DNA of 32,707 nucleotides. Origin: Paracoccus denitrificans. GTDB lineage: Bacteria; Pseudomonadota; Alphaproteobacteria; Rhodobacterales; Rhodobacteraceae. How positions within the stretch are numbered: position 1 is the stretch's first letter; each line of letters begins with the position of its first letter. The notes beneath the pieces are model-generated. The model saw only the letters and a list, made by a program, of their open reading frames with translations. It made no database searches and was not told the origin of the DNA. The stretch covers positions 1 to 32,707 of the forward strand of contig NZ_FNEA01000038.1 of assembly GCF_900100045.1 (NCBI RefSeq). Direction: 5' to 3'. Positions 1-7,392 of this stretch are shown piece by piece. The position numbers were made by a program, and so were the translations under genes.

Positions 1-1
1 G

Positions 2-1081
2 CGCGGTTCTCTTGAGGTATCGGTTCTTGCTGAGGGTCGTTTGAAGCCTTCGAACCTTGTTGCGGTGGGTGCGCAGGTTTCGGGTCGGATCACCGAGCTG
101 GCGGTGGTTCTGGGCCAGCGGGTGGAGCAGGGCGACCTGATCGCGCGGATCGACTCGGTCCAGCAGGCCAACGAATTGCGCACCGCACAGGCGGCGCTGG
201 CCAATCTCAAGGCGCAGATGGCCGAGCGCCGCGCCGTGCTGGCCCTGGCCGAAAAGACCCTGGAACGCCAGCAGAACCTGATCCGCTCGAACGCCGCCTC
301 GCGCAGCACCATGGACAGCGCCCAGCAGGATGTCGACGTCGCCCGCGCCCAGATCGCCGCGCTGCAGGCCCAGATCGCCCAGGCCGAGGTCGCCATCGAG
401 ATCGCCCGCACCGACCTCGACTATACCCGCATCACCGCCCCCATGGCCGGCACCGTGCTGGCCATCGTCAGCCAGGCCGGGCAGACGGTGAACGCGGTGC
501 AGTCCTCGCCCACCATCGTCGTGCTGGGCCAGCTCGACCGCATGGACGTGCATGCCGAGATCTCCGAGGCCGATATCGGCAAGGTCCGGCCCGGCCAGAA
601 GGTGCGCTTCAGCCTGCTCGACGACAGCGGCCGCAGCTACGAGGGCGTGCTGGACAGCATCGCGCCGGCGCCGCAGAGCATCGTCAACGACAGCGCCATC
701 CAGGGCGGCACCGGCACCGACAGCAGCAGCGGCGCGATCTACTACACCGGCATCGTCCCGGTCGAGAACCCCGACGGCCGGCTGCGCAGCTACATGACCG
801 CCCAGGTCAGCATCGTGCTGGGCGCGGCGCAGGACGTGCTGACCATCCCGTCCAGCGCGCTCGGCCGGCGCAATCCCGACGGCAGCCACCAGGTCCGGGT
901 GCTGGGCGGCGCCGGCATCGAGACCCGCGACGTGGTGATCGGGCTCAACGACAAGGTGGCGGCCGAGGTGGTCTCGGGCCTGGCCGAGGGCGAGCGCGTG
1001 GTGACCGGCGAGCAGGGCGCCGCCCCGGCCGCCGCCGCCCCCCGCGGCAGCCGCCGCATGATGGGGCCGCTGGGTGGCTGA
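2..1081 (+). CDS. macA: MacA-like periplasmic adaptor subunit (5' truncated by window)
   Basis: Membrane-fusion/adaptor protein of a MacAB-TolC-type tripartite efflux pump; it should sit in the periplasm and link MacB to an outer-membrane channel. The frame is already open at base 2 and reads through the adaptor motif LKPSNLVAVGAQVSGRI, so the internal TTG at 41 is not the true start and the signal anchor lies outside the window. Visible parts are the first lipoyl half (VGAQVSGRITEL), a long coiled-coil hairpin rich in Ala, Gln and Leu (about codons 50-125), the second lipoyl half (ITAPMAGTV) and a beta-barrel/membrane-proximal region ending in a Gly/Ala/Pro tail. The stop overlaps the macB start by 8 bases, so the two are translationally coupled. 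The family call is firm; the cargo (macrolide, peptide or lipid) cannot be told. Confidence 0.93.
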   Translation, partial: RGSLEVSVLAEGRLKPSNLVAVGAQVSGRITELAVVLGQRVEQGDLIARIDSVQQANELRTAQAALANLKAQMAERRAVLALAEKTLERQQNLIRSNAASRSTMDSAQQDVDVARAQIAALQAQIAQAEVAIEIARTDLDYTRITAPMAGTVLAIVSQAGQTVNAVQSSPTIVVLGQLDRMDVHAEISEADIGKVRPGQKVRFSLLDDSGRSYEGVLDSIAPAPQSIVNDSAIQGGTGTDSSSGAIYYTGIVPVENPDGRLRSYMTAQVSIVLGAAQDVLTIPSSALGRRNPDGSHQVRVLGGAGIETRDVVIGLNDKVAAEVVSGLAEGERVVTGEQGAAPAAAAPRGSRRMMGPLGG

Positions 1082-3080
1082 GACGGGCGCCCCTCTGATC
1101 CGGCTGCGCGGCGTCGGCCGCGAATACCCCTCGGGCGAGGGGGTGCTGCGCGTGCTCACGGACATCGACCTCGACATCGGCCAGGGCGAGTTCGTCGCCG
1201 TCATGGGCGCCTCGGGCTCGGGCAAGTCGACGCTGATGAACATCCTGGGCTGCCTCGACCGGCCCAGCTCGGGCAGCTACCGGATGGACGGGCGCGAGGT
1301 GGCGCGGCTGGGCGCGGGCGAGCTGGCGGCGCTGCGCCGCGAGACCTTCGGCTTCATCTTCCAGCGCTACCACCTGCTCTCCGAGATGACGGCGCTGGGG
1401 AATGTCGAGGTGCCGGCGATCTATCGCGGCCTGCCCGCCGATGCCCGCCGCGCCCGCGCCCGCGACCTGCTGGAGCGGCTGGGGCTGGGCGACCGGACGG
1501 GGCACCGGCCCGGCCAGCTTTCGGGCGGCCAGCAGCAGCGGGTCTCGATCGCCCGGGCGCTGGTCAACGACGCCCGCGTGATCCTGGCCGACGAGCCCAC
1601 CGGCGCGCTCGACAGCCGCAGCGGCGACGAGGTGCTGGGCATCCTGGAGCGGCTGAACGCCGAGGGCCGCACCGTGGTCATCGTCACCCACGACCCCAGG
1701 GTCGCGGCGCGGGCGCATCGCGTGGTCGAGATCGCCGACGGCCGCATCGTCGCGGACCGCCGGACCGGGGCGCCGGCCGCCGATCCCGGGCCCGGCCCCG
1801 CACAGGCCCCGCAACCCGCCCCGCAACCGGCCCCCGTTCAGGCCCCCGTTCAGGCCCGCGTTCAGGCCCGCGCCGCCGTGCCGGTGCTGGGCCGGCTGGC
1901 CGAGGCGCTGCGCATGGCGCTGCTTTCCATGCGCGCCCACAAGCTGCGCAGCTTCCTGACCATGCTGGGCATCATCATCGGCATCGCCTCGGTGGTCTCG
2001 GTGGTGGCCTTGGGCGAGGGCTCGCGCCGGCAGGTGCTGCAGAACATCGCCGGGCTGGGCACCAACACCCTGCAGATCTTTCCGGGCCGCGATTTCGGCG
2101 ACATGCGCTCGGGGCGGGTGACGACGCTGGTCACCGCCGACGCCGCGGCGCTGGCCCGCCAGCCCCATGTCGCCTCGGTCAGCCCGACGGTCGGCACCAG
2201 CGCCACCCTGCGCCACGGCGCCACCGAGGCCAGCGCCCAGATCAGCGGCGTCGGCGAGCAGTATTTCGACGTGGCCGGCGTCGCGCTGACCCAGGGCCGC
2301 GGCTTCGACGAGGCCGACGTGGCGGCGATGGGCCAGAACGTCGTCATCGACGAGAACACCCGGACCAGCCTCTTCGGCGACGGCCCGGCGCTGGGGCAGG
2401 TCTTCATGGCCGGCAAGGTGCCCCTGCGGGTGATCGGCGTGGCCGAGGCGCAGAACCGCGGCCCCGGCGGCTCGACCAGCCTGACCGTCTATGCCCCCTA
2501 TACCACGGTGCAGGCGCGCTACCTGGGCTCGACCAGCGTCAGCGGGCTGACCCTGCGGGTGGCCGACGACGTGGACATGGCGCTGGCCGAGCAGATGGTC
2601 GCCGACATCCTGACCCGGCGCCACGGCACCAGGGACTTCTTCATCGTCAACAACGACCAGATCCGCCAGACCATCACCTCGACCACGCAGACCCTGGCGC
2701 TGCTGATCGCGGCCATTGCGGTGATCTCGCTGGTGGTCGGCGGCATCGGGGTGATGAACATCATGCTGGTCTCGGTCACCGAGCGCATCGGCGAGATCGG
2801 CCTGCGCATGGCGGTCGGCGCCCGGCGCGGCGACATCCGCGCGCAATTCCTGATCGAGGCGGTGCTGGTCTGCGTCATCGGCGGCATCGCCGGCATCCTG
2901 GCCGCGCTCGGCTTCGGCCTGGCCTTCGAGCGCATGAGCAGCGACTTCACCCTGGTCTATTCCCCCCTCTCCATGCTCGCCGCCCTCGCCAGCGCCTGCG
3001 CCATCGGCCTCGCATTCGGATACCTCCCGGCCGTCAACGCCGCAAAACTCGACCCCGTCAAAGCACTCCAAAAAGGGTGA
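1074..3080 (+). CDS. macB: MacB-like ABC transporter, fused ATPase and permease
   Basis: Inner-membrane mechanotransmission ABC protein of the MacAB pump. The N-terminal ATPase has Walker A GASGSGKST (residues 45-53), the Q-loop region FIFQRYHLL, signature LSGGQQQR (149-156), Walker B VILADEPTGALD (169-180) and the H-loop VTHD. A Pro/Gln/Ala linker (about 235-265) leads to the FtsX/MacB permease: one membrane helix near 293-315, a large periplasmic domain, and three C-terminal helices from about 545. The start is GTG at 1074, overlapping macA, and 668 residues fits the family (about 650). No tolC-like gene follows, so the outer-membrane partner must be encoded elsewhere. It is probably co-transcribed with the lipoprotein gene 47 bases downstream. 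Confidence 0.95.
   Translation: MAETGAPLIRLRGVGREYPSGEGVLRVLTDIDLDIGQGEFVAVMGASGSGKSTLMNILGCLDRPSSGSYRMDGREVARLGAGELAALRRETFGFIFQRYHLLSEMTALGNVEVPAIYRGLPADARRARARDLLERLGLGDRTGHRPGQLSGGQQQRVSIARALVNDARVILADEPTGALDSRSGDEVLGILERLNAEGRTVVIVTHDPRVAARAHRVVEIADGRIVADRRTGAPAADPGPGPAQAPQPAPQPAPVQAPVQARVQARAAVPVLGRLAEALRMALLSMRAHKLRSFLTMLGIIIGIASVVSVVALGEGSRRQVLQNIAGLGTNTLQIFPGRDFGDMRSGRVTTLVTADAAALARQPHVASVSPTVGTSATLRHGATEASAQISGVGEQYFDVAGVALTQGRGFDEADVAAMGQNVVIDENTRTSLFGDGPALGQVFMAGKVPLRVIGVAEAQNRGPGGSTSLTVYAPYTTVQARYLGSTSVSGLTLRVADDVDMALAEQMVADILTRRHGTRDFFIVNNDQIRQTITSTTQTLALLIAAIAVISLVVGGIGVMNIMLVSVTERIGEIGLRMAVGARRGDIRAQFLIEAVLVCVIGGIAGILAALGFGLAFERMSSDFTLVYSPLSMLAALASACAIGLAFGYLPAVNAAKLDPVKALQKG
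1830..1872 (+). repeat. 12-bp in-frame tandem repeat in the macB linker
   Basis: The unit gcccccgttcag occurs at 1830-1841 and 1842-1853, then a one-base variant at 1854-1865 and a partial copy at 1866-1872. It encodes PVQA-PVQA-RVQA-RA between the ATPase and permease domains. Because the unit is a multiple of three, copy-number change would alter only linker length. Confidence 0.85.
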
Positions 3081-3127
3081 ATGGGGGGGGAATTCGGGTT
3101 CCAAGAAAATGCAAAAGAGGAAATAGC

Positions 3128-3409
3128 GTGAAAATCATTCCCCTGCTTGCCCTGATGGCCACGCTGGCCGCCTGTTCGGAGAAGGATGAACCGACCGGGC
3201 ATATCTTCCGCTATCCCGACGGCACGGAGCCCGCAGCCGTCGAGCCTGCGGCACGCAGCGGCCGCGGGTTGGTGGTCGATTATCACAACCATGCGCTGCC
3301 CAAACCCGAGGCAGGCCGGCGCTGGGAGTTGCAGCCCGGCGCCTTCCTGCTGGTGGATGCCTCGGGGCGTGTCCTCTCGACCGTGCCGGCGCTTTACTCG
3401 GGCCGCTGA
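3128..3409 (+). CDS. Small lipoprotein with RcnB-like C-terminal module
   Basis: A 93-residue predicted lipoprotein. The start chosen is GTG at 3128, preceded by aaaagagga at a good distance; the upstream ATG at 3077 would put a poor leader before the signal peptide. VKIIPLLALMATLAAC is a classic lipoprotein signal with lipobox LAAC, so Cys16 would be lipidated. The C-terminal stretch (LPKPEAGRRWELQPGAFLLV, then DASGRVLSTV) resembles the RcnB pattern of a proline turn, an aromatic strand, a hydrophobic strand and a Gly-centred last strand. The same layout ends the two secreted proteins on the opposite strand at 3469 and 3885. It follows macB by 47 bases and is convergent with those genes. The lipoprotein call is firm; the RcnB relation is pattern-based, and any metal or stress role is inferred. 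Confidence 0.72.
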   Translation: MKIIPLLALMATLAACSEKDEPTGHIFRYPDGTEPAAVEPAARSGRGLVVDYHNHALPKPEAGRRWELQPGAFLLVDASGRVLSTVPALYSGR

Positions 3410-3415
3410 ACGAAA

Positions 3416-3448
3416 AAGGCGGCGGCCGGAGCACCCGGTCGCCGCCTT
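3416..3448. terminator. Bidirectional hairpin terminator between convergent genes
   Basis: Arms 3416-3429 and 3435-3448 pair over 14 bp with one G-T wobble around a 5-base loop. Read on the minus strand the stem is followed by a T run (complement of the aaaaa at 3413-3417), as in intrinsic terminators. It lies between the lipoprotein stop (3409) and the stop of the gene at 3469, so it can serve both transcripts; the plus side lacks a strong T run. Confidence 0.85.
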
Positions 3449-3468
3449 CCCTTTGCCGCATGAGCCGA

Positions 3469-3873
3469 TCAGCGAAGAATGTCCGAAGCCAGCCCCAGCA
3501 CCTGAACGATCTTCATCGTCCTGGCATCGACCAGGACCACCCGGTCCTCCATGACACGATAGGCCCGCCCGGTTGCCGGTCTTGCCAGCTTGCGCGCCTC
3601 GGCGGTCTTCAGCGCACGGCCGCCATTCATGATCTCGCCGACCTTGGGGCCCTTGCGGGTCTGCGCCCTGGCATCGGACGGGGTATGTCTTTTCGTCGGT
3701 TGGGCCTTCTGCACGGGCTCGACCTTCTTCGACGGCTGGGCCTTTTTCGCCGGCTCGGCCTTGACCGCACAGCGCTGGTCGGCCTGTCCGCAATGCGCGG
3801 CGGGCTCGGCCAAGGCAGGAGTCGTGGCCAGGTTCAGCAGCGTCATGGCCACCAGGATCATCATCCTTTTCAT
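3469..3873 (-). CDS. Secreted basic protein with RcnB-like C-terminal module (134 aa)
   Basis: Begins at ATG 3873 after the ribosome site aaggggaag; longer frames upstream are shadow extension of the neighbouring gene. Residues 1-22 (MKRMMILVAMTLLNLATTPALA) form a signal peptide, so it is periplasmic. The mature part has two cysteines (HCGQADQRC), then a Lys/Pro/Ala low-complexity stretch with repeated AKKAQPSKK- and QKAQPTK-type units. The C-terminal module is YRVMEDRVVLVDARTMKIVQ, close to the YRVIRDQLVLVDQKSKRIVS of the next gene 11 bases upstream. The two look like tandem paralogues in one operon under the chaperone gene. The module resembles RcnB-family endings; metal or envelope-stress roles are inferred only. 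Confidence 0.75.
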   Translation of the reverse strand: MKRMMILVAMTLLNLATTPALAEPAAHCGQADQRCAVKAEPAKKAQPSKKVEPVQKAQPTKRHTPSDARAQTRKGPKVGEIMNGGRALKTAEARKLARPATGRAYRVMEDRVVLVDARTMKIVQVLGLASDILR

Positions 3874-3884
3874 GGGCTTCCCCT

Positions 3885-4361
3885 TCAGCGTTGCGCGTGG
3901 ATCGGGCCGAGGATGGAAACGATCCGCTTGCTCTTCTGGTCCACCAGCACGAGTTGGTCGCGGATCACGCGATATTCCTGCCCGCGCGGTGCAGGGGCAT
4001 AGCGGCTGTTGCCGGCGCGCTGGAAGGCACGGCCGTCGCGGCCGCTGTCGCCCACGCGCAGGGCTTGGCGCCCATCCGCCGGAGGCTTGCCTTTCGCTTC
4101 CCGCCCCTCTCCCGGGCGGTGATCCGGCGCCTGGCGCGGCTTGTGCCCGTCGCGCCGGGCTTCTGCCGAAGGCGGCGGCCGGTGCTCGCCCTTGGACCGT
4201 TCCCCTTTCTTGCGAGCGTCCTTGGACGGGGGCGCGGGGCATTTGCGGTCGTTCTGCCGGCATTCCGGCGGCGGGCCGTCCGGGCGGGTCTCGGCCATGG
4301 CCATCTGGCTGCTGCCCAAGGTCGTTGCCGCGATCGCGGTGATCATGAAAAAGCGACGCAT
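3885..4361 (-). CDS. Secreted basic protein with RcnB-like C-terminal module (158 aa)
   Basis: Starts at ATG 4361. Residues 1-23 (MRRFFMITAIAATTLGSSQM then AMA) are a signal peptide, so the product is periplasmic. The mature chain carries a Cys pair (ECRQNDRKC) like its downstream paralogue, followed by a long disordered Lys/Arg/Pro/Glu/His-rich middle (about 35-115). It closes with the YRVIRDQLVLVDQKSKRIVS module, which resembles RcnB-type domains. It is 11 bases upstream of the second paralogue and 71 bases after the Spy-like gene, with a strong hairpin in that gap. The shared Cys pair and shared C-terminus support duplication. No catalytic motif is visible. Possible roles are periplasmic metal buffering or stress binding; neither is shown by the sequence. 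Confidence 0.75.
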   Translation of the reverse strand: MRRFFMITAIAATTLGSSQMAMAETRPDGPPPECRQNDRKCPAPPSKDARKKGERSKGEHRPPPSAEARRDGHKPRQAPDHRPGEGREAKGKPPADGRQALRVGDSGRDGRAFQRAGNSRYAPAPRGQEYRVIRDQLVLVDQKSKRIVSILGPIHAQR

Positions 4362-4399
4362 TGCATCTGTCCTTGCTGTTCTGCGGTCTGGAAGAAGGG

Positions 4400-4425
4400 C
4401 GCGTCGGGCGCCTTTGCCCGACGCG
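4400..4425 (-). terminator. Intercistronic hairpin between the Spy-like gene and the RcnB-like genes
   Basis: Arms 4400-4409 and 4416-4425 pair perfectly over 10 bp (CGCGTCGGGC/GCCCGACGCG) around a 6-base loop, 7 bases after the Spy-like stop codon. On the minus strand it is followed by a pyrimidine-rich CCCTTCTTCC rather than a clean T run. It may act as a partial terminator or 3' stabiliser, lowering expression of the two downstream genes relative to the chaperone. Confidence 0.7.
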
Positions 4426-4432
4426 GGCCGGC

Positions 4433-5041
4433 TCAGCGCGCCGGCGCGGGTTGATGCCGGGGACCAGGCTGCTGCCGTTCCGGGCCTTCATGGCGCGGGC
4501 CGTGCGGGCCGGGACCAAAACCCGGATCGACCTGCTGCAACCTCTCCAGCTGGGCTGGCTCCAGCGTCCCGCGCAGCGCGGTCGTTGCAGCCAGCAGCGC
4601 GCGGGCCTTTTCGGCGCGGGCCAGCGCATGCTGCGCCATGCGCTCGGCAGCCAGTGGCCGGGCCTGATCGGCGGGTCGCTCATCGCCCTCGGCGCGGGCA
4701 TCGGCAGCCGGCGGCTCGATGAAGGCGATCAACGCCTGGCTGTAATCGCGCCATGCATCCTGCTGCTCTCCGGTGATGCCAAGATACGTCTCGGTTGCGG
4801 CAAGATGCGCGGAAAGGCCAAGAGCCGGCGACATGCCCCCCGGACCGGGCCGCCCGATATCGAGGCGGAAGGCGTCGGGGCGACCATGAGGGGCTGCGGC
4901 AGGACCAAGCATCGGACGGGCAGGTTCCTCCGCCCTGGCGGGGGGTGCCTCGCCCGCATTCTGCGCCATCGCGGCGAGGGGAGTGCCGGCTGCGCCCAGC
5001 AGGGCGGCCACCGCCAGGGCTTTCATCGGGATATTCTTCAT
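4433..5041 (-). CDS. Spy/CpxP-family (LTXXQ-type) periplasmic protein
   Basis: A 202-residue secreted protein. Residues 1-26 (MKNIPMKALAVAALLGAAGT then PLAAMA) form a signal peptide ending at AMA/QN. Two LTXXQ-like helices are visible: LGITGEQQDAWRDYSQALI (about residues 92-110) and TLEPAQLERLQQ (about 158-169), separated by a long Ala/Arg/Glu helical region; a Gly/Pro/His/Gln-rich tail follows. This is the architecture of Spy/CpxP-type ATP-independent chaperones or stress sensors. The gene is transcribed divergently from the OmpR-type regulator, and enteric cpxP sits divergently from cpxRA in the same way. It is longer than Spy (about 160 aa), mostly because of the disordered linker and tail. 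The family call is good; feedback on the adjacent kinase is inference. Confidence 0.8.
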   Translation of the reverse strand: MKNIPMKALAVAALLGAAGTPLAAMAQNAGEAPPARAEEPARPMLGPAAAPHGRPDAFRLDIGRPGPGGMSPALGLSAHLAATETYLGITGEQQDAWRDYSQALIAFIEPPAADARAEGDERPADQARPLAAERMAQHALARAEKARALLAATTALRGTLEPAQLERLQQVDPGFGPGPHGPRHEGPERQQPGPRHQPAPAR

Positions 5042-5249
5042 CGGACAGACCTTTCATCGGTTGCGATGCCGATGAAGCTACAGTTGCCGCTTGTCCGGCT
5101 TAGGTCTTGCCGGTGACGAATTCTTTCCATGCGGCCGAGATTTGCAAACGAGTGTTTCCGAAGGCCGATTCAGCAATGTTTCGTCACAAATTTGCCTGAG
5201 CGACGCGTGCCGAAATCCGCTAGAACGGACGCATATCAAGGTGGTGACG
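5042..5249. promoter_or_regulatory. Divergent control region between the Spy-like gene and the two-component genes
   Basis: A 208-base region holding both promoters. Near the chaperone start is an inverted repeat CATCGG-N8-CCGATG (5055-5060/5069-5074). Further right is a direct repeat of TGTTTC about 24 bases apart (near 5153 and 5177), a spacing compatible with tandem OmpR-family binding on one helix face. I could not fix clear -35/-10 boxes. The ribosome site aaggtgg (5239-5245) supports ATG 5250 for the regulator. Confidence 0.45.
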
Positions 5250-5969
5250 ATGAACCATATCCTGATCGTCGACGACGATCCCGAAATCCGCAACCTGCTG
5301 CGCCGCTATCTCGAGGGGCAGGGTTTCCGCGTCTCGACCGCCGCCGACCGCCGCGAATGCGAGGCGCGCGTGACGGACGGTGCCCCGGACCTGATCGTTC
5401 TGGACGTGATGCTGCCCGACGGCTCCGGCCTCGACATCTGCCGCAGCCTGCACGAACACCGGCCGGAACTGCGCATCATCCTGCTGACCGCGCTGAAAGA
5501 GGACGTGGACCGCATCATCGGGCTGGAACTCGGTGCCGACGACTACCTGGGCAAGCCCTTCAACCCGCGCGAACTGGTCGCCCGCATCAAGGCCGTGCTG
5601 CGCCGCACCGGCGGGCAGGACGAGCCCGCCGCCGCTGAGGCCCGGACCTACGGCTTTGCCGGTTTCGATGTCGATCCCGGCCAGCGCCGCGTGCGGGCCG
5701 CAGACGGCAGCGAGATCGAGCTTACCGGCGCCGAGTTCGACCTGTTGCGCGTCTTTCTGGAACGTCCGGGCCGGCTCTTGTCGCGCGACCAGCTTCTGGA
5801 CCTGACCCAGGGCCGCGACCGCGATCCGCTGGACCGCTCGATCGACGTGCTGATGAGCCGGCTGCGCCGCAAGCTGGCCGAGAAGGAGCCGACGCCGATC
5901 TTCCGCACGGTGCGCAACGGGGGCTATCAACTGGCCGTGCCGGTCAGCATGGGGGCGATGCGGGGATGA
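5250..5969 (+). CDS. OmpR-family response regulator
   Basis: DNA-binding partner of the adjacent kinase, 239 residues. The receiver domain (1-118) shows the acidic pocket DDD (8-10), phospho-acceptor Asp52 (LIVLDVMLP), Thr80 and Lys102 (GKPF). The C-terminal winged helix (about 135-230) has the OmpR-type pattern ELTGAEFDLLRVFLERPGRL, DRSIDVLMSRLRRKL and FRTVRNGGYQL. ATG 5250 follows aaggtgg; in-frame GTGs at 5241 and 5244 are possible alternatives, while the long upstream extension is not part of the protein. Its stop overlaps the kinase start by ATGA. The divergent Spy-like gene and the secreted RcnB-like proteins are likely targets, inferred from position. Confidence 0.95.
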   Translation: MNHILIVDDDPEIRNLLRRYLEGQGFRVSTAADRRECEARVTDGAPDLIVLDVMLPDGSGLDICRSLHEHRPELRIILLTALKEDVDRIIGLELGADDYLGKPFNPRELVARIKAVLRRTGGQDEPAAAEARTYGFAGFDVDPGQRRVRAADGSEIELTGAEFDLLRVFLERPGRLLSRDQLLDLTQGRDRDPLDRSIDVLMSRLRRKLAEKEPTPIFRTVRNGGYQLAVPVSMGAMRG

Positions 5970-7225
5970 GCTCGCTCCAGACCCGCATCGCCGCCCTGCT
6001 GATCGCGGCCATCGTCAGCGTCGTGGTGCTGGCGACCTATACCGCGACCAGCGTGATGCGCCCGCCCTTGCCGCAGGCCACGATGGAGCCGGTGGCGCGG
6101 CAGATCCATGCGACCCTGGCATTGCTGGGCCACGGCCAACCCCAGGACCGACCGGGCGCCTTGCAGCCCGCACCCGCGGGGGGCGAGCCGGACGAGCGGA
6201 TGTCGCGCTTTCTCGGCGGCGCCCTGCGCCATACCGGCCAGCCGCTCGAGGCGCGGGTCAGCAAGCTGCCGGGCCAGGAATCCTTCACCGCCTCGATCCG
6301 GGTCGGCGACGGCCGCTGGTTCATCACCGAGATACCGGACCTGTCGCCACCCCCCGGCCGCTGGAAGGTGCTGGTGATCTGGCTGGCACTGATCGTGCTG
6401 GGCAGCGCCGCCATTTCGATCCATGCCGCGCGCCGGCTGACCCGGCCGCTGCAACTGCTCGAGGATGCGGTGGATCGCGTCGGCCCCGACGGCGTCCTGG
6501 AGCAGATCCCCGAAACCGGCACGGGCGAGGTGCGGACGGCGGCACGGGCGCTGAACCGGCTCTCGGCGCAGTTGAGGCAGGCGATGGAAAGCCGGATGCG
6601 GCTGGTGGCGGCGGCGGGGCACGACCTGCGCACGCCGATGACCCGCATGCGGCTGCGCGCCGAGTTCATCGAGGACGATGCCGAGCGGGCGAAATGGCTC
6701 TCGGATCTCGAAGAGCTGGACATGATCGCCGACAGCGCCATCCGGCTGGTGCGCGAAGAGGTCGGGCTGGACGGGGGCGAACCGATCCGGCTGGACCGTC
6801 TGCTGCGCCAGATCGCCCTGGAACTGCACGCGCTGGACCAGAAGGTCGAGCTGGGCGCGCTGCCGCCGCTGACCGTCCATGCCGGCCCCATCGCGCTGAA
6901 GCGCGCGCTGCGCAACCTGATCGCCAATGCCGCGACCCATGGCGGCGGGGCGCGCGTGGCGCTGGCGCGCGAGGGCGACGATGCGGTGATCAGGATCGAG
7001 GACGACGGCCCCGGCGTGCCGCCCGAACTGCTGGCGCAGATCTTCGAGCCCTTCTTCCGCGTCGATCAGGCCCGGCGCAAATCCTTTCCCGGCGCCGGGC
7101 TCGGCCTTGCCATCGCGCGCGAGATCGTCGAGCGCCATCTGGGCCGGATCACCATCCGCAACCGCGAGCCGCGCGGGCTTTTGCAGATCTGCACCCTGCC
7201 CTGCGCACAATCCGGCCGGTCCTGA
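5966..7225 (+). CDS. EnvZ/Cpx-type membrane sensor histidine kinase
   Basis: Sensor partner of the response regulator, 419 residues. One membrane helix at about 7-27 and another at 134-154 flank a roughly 105-residue periplasmic sensing loop. A HAMP-like linker follows (about 155-208, with AARRLTRPL). The dimerisation helix carries His219 in AGHDLRTPMTRMRL, an EnvZ-like H box. The ATPase domain has the N box NLIANAATHGG, G1 DDGPGVP, F box EPFFRVD and G2 GAGLGLAIA. It starts inside the regulator stop (ATGA overlap). The signal is unknown; the adjacent periplasmic chaperone suggests envelope damage, as in Cpx systems. Confidence 0.95.
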   Translation: MSSLQTRIAALLIAAIVSVVVLATYTATSVMRPPLPQATMEPVARQIHATLALLGHGQPQDRPGALQPAPAGGEPDERMSRFLGGALRHTGQPLEARVSKLPGQESFTASIRVGDGRWFITEIPDLSPPPGRWKVLVIWLALIVLGSAAISIHAARRLTRPLQLLEDAVDRVGPDGVLEQIPETGTGEVRTAARALNRLSAQLRQAMESRMRLVAAAGHDLRTPMTRMRLRAEFIEDDAERAKWLSDLEELDMIADSAIRLVREEVGLDGGEPIRLDRLLRQIALELHALDQKVELGALPPLTVHAGPIALKRALRNLIANAATHGGGARVALAREGDDAVIRIEDDGPGVPPELLAQIFEPFFRVDQARRKSFPGAGLGLAIAREIVERHLGRITIRNREPRGLLQICTLPCAQSGRS

Positions 7226-7302
7226 CCCTCGGCAGATCGGGCGCCTTGCGCATCTGAGGCTCTAAAATGAGAGCGGCAAAGCGAAAAGTGGGTTCCGCGT
7301 TC

Positions 7303-7336
7303 GGGGGTCATGGTCTCGAAAAGGACCATGGCCCCC
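7303..7336. terminator. Strong hairpin between the convergent kinase and FAH-family genes
   Basis: Arms 7303-7315 and 7324-7336 pair over 13 bp with one T-G wobble around the loop tcgaaaag. It lies 77 bases after the kinase stop and 57 bases past the end of the leftward catabolic operon. There is no long T run on either side, so it may block both transcripts or mainly protect 3' ends. The rest of 7226-7392 holds no gene I can support. Confidence 0.75.
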
Positions 7337-7392
7337 GGCACGGATCGAAAACGGGCCTCACCAGAACCCGCGATCGAAGGGCCGAGACAGGT

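Noticed and set aside
945..3104. 719-codon open frame antisense to macB, and similar long antisense frames at 7782-9458, 14460-16445, 16471-18420 and 26044-27708
   Set aside because: They lie opposite well-supported genes, have Arg/Gly/Ala/His-rich noise, no motifs and no ribosome sites; very high GC explains their length.
5042..5249. Enteric-style CpxR boxes (GTAAA-N5-GTAAA)
   Set aside because: No matching pair is present; only TGTTTC repeats and a short inverted repeat were seen.
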